64,000 nucleotides of DNA from Siphonodentalium dalli (taxonomy: Eukaryota > Mollusca > Scaphopoda > Gadilida > Siphonodentaliidae): NCBI GenBank assembly GCA_032622095.1, contig CP136068.1, forward strand, positions 431,607 to 495,606, given 5' to 3'. Below, piece after piece: positions 55,976 through 64,000 of this stretch. Every line of letters begins with the position of its first letter. Position 1 is the first letter of the stretch. The notes below the pieces were generated by a model. It saw nothing but the letters and a program-made list of their open reading frames with translations. It had not been told where the DNA came from and ran no database searches. Both the position numbers and the translations under genes were made by a program.

Positions 55976-56395
55976 ATCTCAGGTAAGCTAAGAAAATGCC
56001 TCCATCTTTCTCATCCAGTTTCCGATATGTAATCGCCTGAGAAAACAGGTATTTAGTTTTACTGGCCTAACTGTCAGATTCACCATTCACACTTGGCCTT
56101 GGGAGTGGAGTTGTTATCATAAGCAGGGTAATTTATATACAAACTCTCTTACAGGCAGAGAAATTTAGGCTATTAATCAATGCTGTCATTCCAAACAGAT
56201 TTTGTTAACACTGCCATTTCATTTATTACTTTATAATCAATGTGACTTCTATATGGTTTAAGCATTTTAGACTGATTTAAACCAAATTTTGTTGTCACCC
56301 TGGTGGATGTTATAATGGTGTTATTTTTTTTTAAATTGAGCCTGATTGAGCAAGAAATTAATCTCAATTAACGTAAAAAAATTAATATTTTTTTT
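55976..56395. other. AT-rich stretch without recognised gene
   Basis: Nothing coding is supported. GGTTTAA at 56,257 and TTTAAACC at 56,275 form a small inverted repeat. The minus-strand frame at 56,173-56,367 has no recognisable motif. Confidence 0.6.
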
Positions 56396-56705
56396 GTTAA
56401 GAGTTGTGTTCCTGGCCCCGCCCACATTTGACCCAGTGACCTCATTTGAACAAATCTGAACCCCAGTCACCCAAGGATCATTCAAGCCAAATATGAACCC
56501 ATTTGGCCAGATGGTATTTGAGAAGATGCTTAAAAGAATTACTATGGAGGGAAAGAGTTATGGCCCTGGCTTCGCAACTATTTGACCCAGTGACCTCATT
56601 TGAACAAATCTGAATGTGAGTCACATAAGGAACATCCACACCAAATATGAACTCATTCGGTCCATTGGTTCCAGAGGAGAAGATGTTCAAAGAATTGTTG
56701 ACGGA
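56396..56705 (+). repeat. Degenerate ~155-bp monomers, copies 6-7
   Basis: The best-preserved pair: GAGTTGTGTTCCTGGCCCCG (56,400) and GAGTTATGGCCCTGGCTTCG (56,555) are 155 bp apart. Each is followed by TTTGACCCAGTGACCTCATT, the GTCAC box and CCAAATATGAAC. The second ends in the GACG tract. The minus-strand frame at 56,478-56,888 lies across this pair and is an artefact. Confidence 0.75.
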
Positions 56706-56730
56706 CGGACGGACGGTGGACGGATGGACG
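56698..56730 (+). repeat. GACG microsatellite
   Basis: Imperfect (GACG) repeats with GTGGACGGATGGACG at the end. They terminate the monomer series in the same way that the GACGGAC tract ends the 55.1-55.5 kb repeat. Confidence 0.8.
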
Positions 56731-56743
56731 TACTGGCCAAAGT

Positions 56744-56864
56744 ATACTTGTGGGGTGACTGCACATACCCATGAATACTTGTGGGGTGCGATCTTTTGTT
56801 TGAGTAAATTGTGGGGTGCAACCCACAACTGACGATTTTTTAAAGAGCGTATTTTTAAAGAGCG
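56744..56864 (+). repeat. 31-bp and 15-bp short tandem duplications
   Basis: TTGTGGGGTG recurs with an exact 31-bp spacing. Two copies of ATACTTGTGGGGTG start at 56,744 and 56,775, and a third, AAATTGTGGGGTG, starts near 56,806. Then TAAAGAGCG repeats 15 bp apart at 56,841 and 56,856. Confidence 0.75.
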
Positions 56865-57059
56865 GGACCATGAGTGCCCGTGCCTCACAAATGCTTCAAT
56901 AATTAATCACTGATCAAATTGCATGATATTGCGAGTGTGACATGATGAGGTGTTTGTAAACATGAATTATTATAATCTTAACTCATAGAGTTATGTGAAA
57001 TCATAACATTGTTAGATTTATTATACTATACTGCACATGTATAATGCTATACGTTTGTT
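56865..57059. other. Unassigned AT-rich sequence
   Basis: No gene or clear repeat is visible between the short tandem duplications and the first MITE. Confidence 0.5.
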
Positions 57060-57506
57060 AAAGGTACTCAACCCGAATCAACGCTCGCAAATTACTATTT
57101 CCTTGGCTTCGGGGGGGGGGGGGGGTGGGTAGAACATTTGATTCGAGTCGAGGAACCCATCCATCACAGCTCAGAGTGATCAAATATCGATGTTTGAAAT
57201 CTATTATTTTAGGTGGCCCAATAGACAGTCAAAGAGAAGAATTTCATTGACCAAATTGCGGGGTTTAAGATGGATAACTCTAAAATCAAGTGGCTTTTTG
57301 TGTTAGATATTTGACAAACCGGCAAAATTTCGTTGAACAAAATGTTGATAAATAACAGGTTTTGTGGAATTTTATACTATAGATGATTGTGCTTTTCGTT
57401 ATATTTGGGCAATTATTAGAGTCTAATAACTGAAGCGGCATTTCAAAATATGTTGTCGTTCTTGTTGGAATGTGATGATATGGAGACCCTCTGATTGAGT
57501 ACCTTT
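57060..57506 (+). mobile_element. MITE-like element, AAAGGTACTCAA ends, copy 1
   Basis: A 447-bp element starting AAAGGTACTCAACCCG and ending TTGAGTACCTTT, with 12 bp of perfect terminal inverted repeat. There is no coding capacity. It shares its left 250 bp (TTACTATTTC, TTTGATTCGAGTCGAGGA and GCTCAGA boxes) with both ends of the neighbouring copy. No target duplication is evident, so this copy may be older. It contains a 15-base G run. Confidence 0.75.
57111..57125 (+). repeat. G15 homopolymer
   Basis: Fifteen consecutive G followed by TGGG, at a position where the sister copy has only GGGGG. This is a replication-slippage expansion or a sequencing error. Confidence 0.8.
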
Positions 57507-57519
57507 AATTTGAAATATT

Positions 57520-58005
57520 AAAGGTACTCAACCCGATAAAACTCCTCTCAATTACTATTTCAATGGCTTCGGGGGTCAAAAATATTTGATTCGAGTCGAG
57601 GAAGTCACCCATCAAAGCTCAGATTTGTTAGATATCGATTTTAGAAATCTATTATTTTTCATTATCGGGAATTCTTTCTGGTCCAGAAGATAGTCAAAAA
57701 TTCGTTAGTATTACCCACTTGATTATAGAGTTATCCATCCTTGTCTGTTTGAATAGAATTTTGGCGTAATATCTCGAGCAGGTTACCAAATTGACGGCAG
57801 TTATAAGTACTCATCTCGAGAACATAAGAATTTTCAAAAATCAATATCTAATAACTCTGAGCTTTGTTTGATGGGTTCCTCGACTCGAATCAAATATTTT
57901 TTTACCCCCCAAAGCCAAAGAAATAGTAATATAGGACCCTCTGATCGGATTGTTGTTGTTGGAATCTGTTGAGATGGGGACCCTCTTTACGGGTTGAGTA
58001 CCTTT
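57520..58005 (-). mobile_element. MITE-like foldback element, copy 2
   Basis: A 486-bp element with 16-bp perfect terminal inverted repeats (AAAGGTACTCAACCCG), flanked by AAATATT on both sides (57,513-57,519 and 58,006-58,012), a likely 7-8-bp target duplication. Its arms contain inverted versions of the same TTACTATTTC / TTTGATTCGAGTCGAGGA / GCTCAGA series. Its middle (GATTATAGAGTTATCCATCC) is the reverse complement of the middle of copy 1. A 7-8-bp duplication would suit hAT-like transposition, but the family is not established. Confidence 0.8.
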
Positions 58006-58217
58006 AAATATTAAAAAGATGTTAGTTTTCTATTTGCGTGTCCCTGGTGTTCAATACTACCGTGTACGACCATGAACGGTCACCCAAGATTAGCTAGGTG
58101 GTTTCCGCACATGCCACTACAACTTCGCCTCATTCAGTATATTATACCACTCCTGTCATTTGGAACATGGTTTATGCCTTTCACCCCCACCCAATACGCC
58201 CTATCATGTCATTAATT
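58006..58217. other. Spacer without recognised feature
   Basis: No gene or repeat is recognised beyond the 7-bp duplicated target at its left edge. The open frame at 58,098-58,460 begins here but runs through the foldback element and has no recognisable domain. Confidence 0.5.
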
Positions 58218-58450
58218 CGCGGCCTTATTAGATCCACCATGCAGGTCCGGTTCCGTGGTATCAGAAATTCTTCCATGCAGCCCGGTTGTTTTATTGCTAC
58301 AGATCAAAGTTCTGGAGTAGCATTTCCATATATGGAGCTTTTGAATATTCATGACTTCCATTTATGTCATATATGGAAATGCTACTGCAAAACTTTGAAC
58401 TGTAGCACTAAAACCACGGAACCGGACCTGGCGGATCCAATATGGCCGCG
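58218..58450. mobile_element. Foldback MITE, CGCGGCC ends
   Basis: A near-palindrome of 233 bp. The left arm starts CGCGGCCTTATTAGATCC and contains GGTCCGGTTCCGTGGT, GCTACAG and GTAGCATTTCCATATATG. The right arm is the reverse complement in the same order, ending GGATCCAATATGGCCGCG. The left arm has about 28 extra bases (near 58,260-58,287). The centre is near 58,350. No target duplication is obvious. Confidence 0.8.
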
Positions 58451-58473
58451 AGTAAGTTAGACAGGGCGTATAT

Positions 58474-58496
58474 ATGTATGATATGAGATCATACAT
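58474..58496 (+). other. Perfect 9-bp hairpin
   Basis: ATGTATGAT pairs with ATCATACAT around a 5-base loop. No poly-T follows and no adjacent gene gives it a role. Confidence 0.6.
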
Positions 58497-58640
58497 TTAG
58501 TATTTTATTAAAAGTTTAATCTTTTCGTAAAGCTGTTAAATCAAATCATTACTAGCCAATACGGAGACTAATTCCAATAGCTCATGCCAACGTTCACTTC
58601 GTTCCCGAGTCTGTTTTCAATAAATTTAATCAAATAGTAT
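58497..58640. other. Spacer before right subterminal motifs
   Basis: AT-rich, with no recognisable feature. Confidence 0.5.
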
Positions 58641-58711
58641 TCCGGATGCCGCCTCTCTGTTATGGCGTATTCCGGATGCCGGTGTCCATTTTAAGCCGGA
58701 TGCTGGATGCC
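58641..58711 (+). repeat. Right subterminal CCGGATGC motif cluster
   Basis: CCGGATGC occurs at 58,642, 58,672 and 58,696, with a diverged TGGATGCC near 58,704. The 25-bp stretch 58,656-58,680 is identical to 54,004-54,028. All motifs point the same way as those at the left end, although the terminal repeats themselves are inverted. Confidence 0.7.
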
Positions 58712-58719
58712 AGGGGGAG

Positions 58720-58736
58720 GGGGGGTCGTCACCCTC
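58720..58736 (-). repeat. Right terminal inverted repeat
   Basis: GGGGGGTCGTCACCCTC is the exact reverse complement of the left end. The satellite restarts at once with ATATATGTGTGTGG. A G-rich run just inside (58,712-58,725) departs from the left end after base 17. Confidence 0.85.
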
Positions 58737-61700
58737 ATATATGTGTGTGGTGGTGATACATATATATGTGTGTGGTGGTGATACCTATATATGTATGTGT
58801 TGCGGATACCTATATATGTATGTGGTGGTGATACCTATATATGTATGTGGTGGTGATACCTATATATGTATGTGGTGGGGATACCTATATATGTATGTGG
58901 TGGGGATACCTATATATGTATGTGGCGGGATACCTATATATGTATGTGGTGGGGATACCTATAGATGTATGTGGTGGGGATACCTATAGATGTATGTGGT
59001 GGGATACCAATATATGTATGTGGTGGGGATAACTATATATGTATGTGGTGGGGATACCTATATATGTATGTGGCGGGATACCTATAGATGTTTGTGGTGG
59101 GGATACCTATATATGAATATGGTGGGGATACCTATATATGTATGTGGTGGGGATACCTATATATGTGTGTGGTGGGGCTACCTATATATGTGTGTGGTGG
59201 TGATACCTATATATGTATGTGGTGGGGATACCTATATATGTGTGTGGTGGCGATACCTATAGATGTATGTGGTGGGGATACCTATATATGTGTGTGGTGG
59301 TGATACCTATATATGTGTGTGGTGGGGATACCTATATATGTATGTGGTGGGGAGACCTATATATGTATGTGGTGGGGATATCTATATGTATGTGGTGGTG
59401 ATACCTATATATGTATGTGGTGGGGATACCTATAGATGGGTGTGGTGAGGAGACCTATATATGTATGTGGTGGGGATACCTATATGTGTGTGGTGGTGAT
59501 ACCTATATATGTGTGTGGTGGGGATACCTATATATGTGTGTGGTGGGGATACCTATAGATATGTGTGGTGGGGATACCTATATATGTATGTGGTGAGGAT
59601 ACCTATATATGTATGTGGTGGGGATACCTATAGATGTATGTGGTGGGGATTCCTATATATGTATGTGGTGATGATACCTATATATGTATGTGGTGGGGAT
59701 ACCTATAGATGTGTGTGGTGGGGATACCTATATATGTGTGTGGTGAGGATACCTATATATGTATGTGGTGGGGATACCTATATATGTATGTGGTGGGGAT
59801 ACCTATATATATATGTGGTGGGGATACTGTATATGTATGTGGTGGGGATACCTATATATGTGTGTGGTGGGGATACCTATATATGTGTGTTGTGTGGATA
59901 CCAATAGATGTATGTGGTGGGGATACCTATAGATGTATGTGGTGGGGATACCTATAGATGTATGTGGTGGGGATACCTATATATGTATGTGGTGGGGATA
60001 CCTATATATGTGTGTGGTGGTGATACCTATATATGTGTGTGGTGGTGATACCTATATATGTATGTGGTGGGGATACCTATATATGTATGTGGTGGTGATA
60101 CCTATATATGTATGTGGTGGTGATACCTATATATGTATGTGGTGGGGATACCTATATATGTATGTGTTGGGGATACCTATATATGTATGTGGCGGGATAC
60201 CTATAGATGTATGTGCTGGGGATACCTATAGATGTATGTGGTGGGGATACCTATAGATGTATGTGGTGGGGATACCTATATATGTATGTAGTGGGGATAC
60301 CTATATATGTATGTGGTGGGGATACCTTTATATGTCTGTGGTGGGGATACCTATATATGTATGTGGCGGGGATACCTATATATGTATGTGGTGGGGATAC
60401 CTATATATGTGTGTGGTGGTGATACCTATTGATGTATGTGGTGGGGATACCTATATATGTATGTAGTGGGAATACCTATATATGTATGTGGTGGGGATAC
60501 CTATATATGTATGTGGTGGGGATACCTATATATGTATGTGGTGGGGATACCTATATATGTATGTGGTGGTGATACCTATAGATGTATGTGGTGGGGATAC
60601 CTTTATATGTATGTGGTGGGGATACCTATATATGTATGTGGTGGGGATACCTATATATGTATGTGGTGGTGATACCTATATATGTATGTGGTGGAAATAC
60701 CTATATATGTATGTGGTGGGGATACCTATATATGTATGTGGCGGGATACCTATAGATGTATGTGGTGGGGATACCTATATATGTATGTGGTGGGGATACC
60801 TATAGATGTTTGTGGTGGGGATACCTATATATGTATGTGGTGGGGATACCTATATATGTATGTGGCAGGATACCTATATATGTATGTGGTGGAGATACCT
60901 ATAGATGTATGTGGTGGGGATACCTATAGATGTATGTGGTGGGGATACCTATAGATGTATGTGGTGGGGATACCTATATATGTATGTGGTGGGGATACCT
61001 ATATATGTATGTGGTGGGGATACCTATATATCTATGTGGCGGGGATACCTTTATATGTATGTGGTGGGGATACCTATATATGTGTGTGGTGGTGATACCT
61101 ATAGATGTATGTGGTGGGGACACCTATATATGTATGTGGTGGGGATACCTATATATGTATGTGGTGGGGATACCTATATATGTATGTGGTGGGGATACCT
61201 ATATATGTATGTGGTGGGGATACCTATATATGTATGTGGTGGTGATACCTATAGATGTATGTGGTGGGGATACCTATATATGTATGTGGTGGGGATACCT
61301 ATATATGTATGTGGTGGGGATACCTATATATGTATGTGGTGGTGATACCTATATATGAATGTGGCGGGGATACCTATATATGTATGTGGTGGGGATACCT
61401 ATATATGTATGTGGCGGGATACCTACAGATGTATGTGGTGGGGATACCTATATATGTATGTGGTGGGGATACCTATAGATGTTTGTGGTGGGGATACCTA
61501 TATATGAATGTGGTGGGGATACCTATATATGTATGTGGTGGGGATACCTATATATGTGTGTGGTGGGGCTACCTATATATGTGTGTGGTGGGGCTACCTA
61601 TATATGTATGTGGCGGGGATACCTATATATGTGTGTGGCGGCGATACCTATAGATGTATGTGGTGGGGATACCTATATATGTGTGTGGTGGTGATACCTA

Positions 61701-64000
61701 TATATGTGTGTGGTGGGGATACCTATATATGTATATGGTGGGGAGACCTATATATGTATGTGGTGGGGATACCTATATGTATGTGGTGGTGATACCTATA
61801 CATGTATGTGGTGGGGATACCTATAGATGTGTGTGGTGGGGAGACCTATATATGTATGTGGTGGGGATACCTATATGTGTGTAGTGGTGATACCTATATA
61901 TGTGTATGGTGGGGATACCTATATATGTGAGTGGTGGGGATACCTATAGATGTGTGTGGTGGGGATACCTATATATGTATGTGGTGAGGATACCTATATA
62001 TGTATGTGGTGGGGATACCTATATATGTATGTGGTGGGGATACCTATATATGTATGTGGTGAAGATACCTATATATGTATGTGGTGGGGATACCTATAGA
62101 TGTGTGTGGTGGGGATACCTATATATGTGTGTGGTGAGGATACCTATATATGTATGTGGTGGGGATACCTATATATGTATGTGGTGGGGATACCTATATA
62201 TGTATGTGGTGGGGATACTATATATGTATGTGGTGGGGATACCTACATATGTGTGTGGTGGGGATACCTACATATGTGTGTTGTGTGGATACCAATAGAT
62301 GTATGTGGCGGGGATACCTTACCTATAGATGTATGTGGTGGGGATACCTATATATGTATGTGGTGGGGATACCTATATATGTATGTGGTGAGGATACCTA
62401 TATATGTGTGTGGCGGTGATACCTATATATGTGTGTGGTGGTGATACCTATATATGTATGTGGTGGGGATACCTATATATGTATGTGGTGGTGATACCTA
62501 TATATGTATGTGGTGGTGATACCTATATATGTATGTGGTGGGGATACCTATATATGTATGTGTTGGGGATACCTATATATGTATGTGGCGGGATACCTAT
62601 AGATGTATGTGGTGGGGATACCTATATATGTATGTGGTGGGGATACCTATAGATATATGTGGTGGGGATACCTATATATGTATGTGGCGGGGATACCTAT
62701 ATATGTATGTGGTGGGGATACCTATATATGTGTGTGGTGGGGATACCTATAGATATATGTGGTGGGGATACCTATATATGTATGTGGTGGGGATACCTAT
62801 ATATGTATGTGGTGGGGATACCTATATATGTGTGTGGTGGGGATACCTATATATGTATGTGGCGGGGATACCTATATATGTATGTGGTGGGAATACCTAT
62901 ATATGTGTGTGGTGGTGATACTTATATATGTATGTGGTGGGGATACCTATATATGTATATGTTGGGGATACCTATATGTATGTGGTGGGGATACCTATAT
63001 ATCTATGTGGTGGGGATACCTATATATGTATGTGGTGGGGATACCTATATATGTATGTGGTGGTGATACCTATAGATGTATGTGGTGGGTATACCTATAT
63101 ATGTATGTGGTGGGGATACCTATATATGTATGTGGTGGGGATATCTATATATGTATGTGGTGGTGATACCTAGATATGTATGTGGTGGGAATACCTATAT
63201 ATGTATGTGGTGGGGATACCTATATATGTATGTGGCGGGATACCTATATATGTATGTGGTGGGGATACCTATATATGTATGTGGTGGGGATACCTATAGA
63301 TGTTTGTGGTGGGGATACCTATATATGAATGTGGTGGGGATACATATATATGTATGTGGTGGGGATACCTATATATGTGTGTGGTGGGGATACCTATATA
63401 TGTATGTGGCGGGGATACCTATATATGTAGGTGGTGGTGATACCTATATATGTGTGTGGTGGTGATACCTATAGATGTATGTGGTGGGGATACATATATA
63501 TGTATGTGGTGGGGATACCTATATATGTATGTGGTGGGGACACCTATAAATGTTTGTGGTGGGGATACCTATATATGAATGTGGTGGGGATACCTATATA
63601 TGTATGTGGTGGGGATACCTATATATGTGTGTGGTGGGGCTACCTATATATGTATGTGGCGGGGATACCTATATATGTATGTGGTGGGGATATCTATATA
63701 TGTGAGTGGTGGCGATACCTATAGATGTGTGTGGTGGGGATACCTATATATGTGTGTGGTGGTGATACCTATATATGTGTGTGGTGGGGATACCTATATA
63801 TGTATGTGGTGGGGAGACCTATATATGTATGTGGTGGGGATACCTATATGTATGTGGTGGTGATATCTATATATGTATGTGGTGGGGATACCTATAAATG
63901 TGTGTGGTGAGGAGACCTATATATGTATGTGGTGGGGATACCTATATGTGTGTGGTGGGGATACCTATATATGTGTGTGGTGGGGATACCTATAGATGTG
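58737..64000 (+). repeat. 25-bp satellite array, block D
   Basis: The array resumes at once in the same orientation with C-type units. TATGTGTTGCGG near 58,796 and the following order match 48,535, 49,657 and 52,525. The GTGTGTTGTGTGGATACC marker recurs near 59,885 and 62,275, so the local higher-order period is about 2,390 bp. GTGGGGCTACC units (near 59,170, 61,565, 61,591 and 63,637) are characteristic of this block. The array leaves the window at the right edge. Confidence 0.93.
62311..62330 (+). repeat. Irregular junction in block D
   Basis: GGGATACCTTACCTATAGAT contains a duplicated ACCT separated by a T, which shifts the register of the array. It lies just after the GTGTGTTGTGTGG marker and looks like an end-joining scar. 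Confidence 0.7.

Larger units (their letters stand above)
53965..58736. mobile_element. 4.77-kb TIR-bounded DNA-transposon-like insertion
   Basis: All non-satellite sequence between blocks C and D is bounded by a perfect 17-bp terminal inverted repeat, GAGGGTGACGACCCCCC at the left and its reverse complement at the right. Both sides are flanked by ATATAT. The interior has higher complexity than the array and contains subterminal CCGGATGC motifs, degenerate 155-bp monomers, a 164-bp duplication, two related MITEs and a foldback element. I found no transposase-like frame, so it would be non-autonomous or decayed. I cannot assign a superfamily from the TIR. A composite of several older insertions bounded by one TIR pair is equally consistent. 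Confidence 0.75.

Noticed and set aside
56478-56888. 136-codon minus-strand open frame
   Set aside because: It lies across monomers 6-7, the GACG tract and the 31-bp repeats, and shows no recognisable domain. It is a by-product of repeated DNA.
58098-58460. 120-codon + strand open frame
   Set aside because: Two thirds of it is the foldback element read through both arms. There is no domain or coding signal.
53965-58736. Autonomous transposase inside the 4.77-kb insertion
   Set aside because: No frame long enough and no DDE-type or zinc-finger signature is visible on either strand, so the element is called non-autonomous.
1-64000. Telomeric array
   Set aside because: The unit is 25 bp and no TTAGGG or related short telomeric motif is present. 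Subtelomeric location remains possible but cannot be shown here.
1-64000. Whole array as an assembly artefact
   Set aside because: Ordered private variants, empty-site paralogues and clean insertion junctions argue for real sequence. Exact copy numbers of the most similar duplications could still be wrong.

Overview
This window is not gene-bearing DNA. About 59 kb of the 64 kb is one head-to-tail satellite/minisatellite array on the + strand. Its unit is 25 bp (core GATACCTATATATG, then the G-rich part TATGTGGTGGG), giving roughly 2,350 units. The array runs off both ends of the window. Two foreign insertions interrupt it: a 5'-truncated non-LTR retrotransposon fragment at 25,241-25,607 (minus strand) and a 4.77-kb TIR-bounded DNA-transposon-like insertion at 53,965-58,736 that carries several nested repeats. 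I see no intact protein-coding gene, rRNA, tRNA or CRISPR array. The many open frames in the array follow from the unit length (25 = 1 mod 3) and a unit with no stop codon on the + strand.

The organism is a eukaryote, probably a marine invertebrate and perhaps a mollusc. The basis is the CR1/L2-type LINE tail, the foldback and TIR MITEs, and dispersed repeats carrying GACGGACG tracts and 'gaagatgttttaagaatt'-type monomers. I associate the last two with mollusc genomes from memory, so the phylum is an inference.

Layout. Block A (1-25,240) is a ladder of higher-order repeat (HOR) copies whose lengths are about 5.84, 5.20, 4.68, 4.89 and 3.92 kb, with nested 350-, 794-, 1,054- and 1,722-bp duplications. 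Block B1 (25,608-27,770) is richer in the GTGTGTGG unit variant and follows the LINE insertion. An A-type segment (27,780-30,440) plus the start of block B2 repeats 23.0-27.3 kb as a 5.2-kb duplication, and a further partial copy lies 2,047 bp downstream. Block B2 (30,441-39,700) continues with 2,472- and 2,072-bp duplications. Block C (39,700-53,964) is dominated by the GTATGTGG variant and carries a short A-type patch near 44.9-45.2 kb. After the transposon, block D (58,737-64,000) resumes the C-type array.

The history can be read in layers. 25-bp units were amplified, variant units were organised into HORs by repeated unequal exchange, a LINE then landed in one of three duplicated copies (the other two keep the empty site), and a DNA element landed between C and D. 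No cellular system is encoded. The interest lies in the array's architecture, the junction structures and the nested mobile elements.
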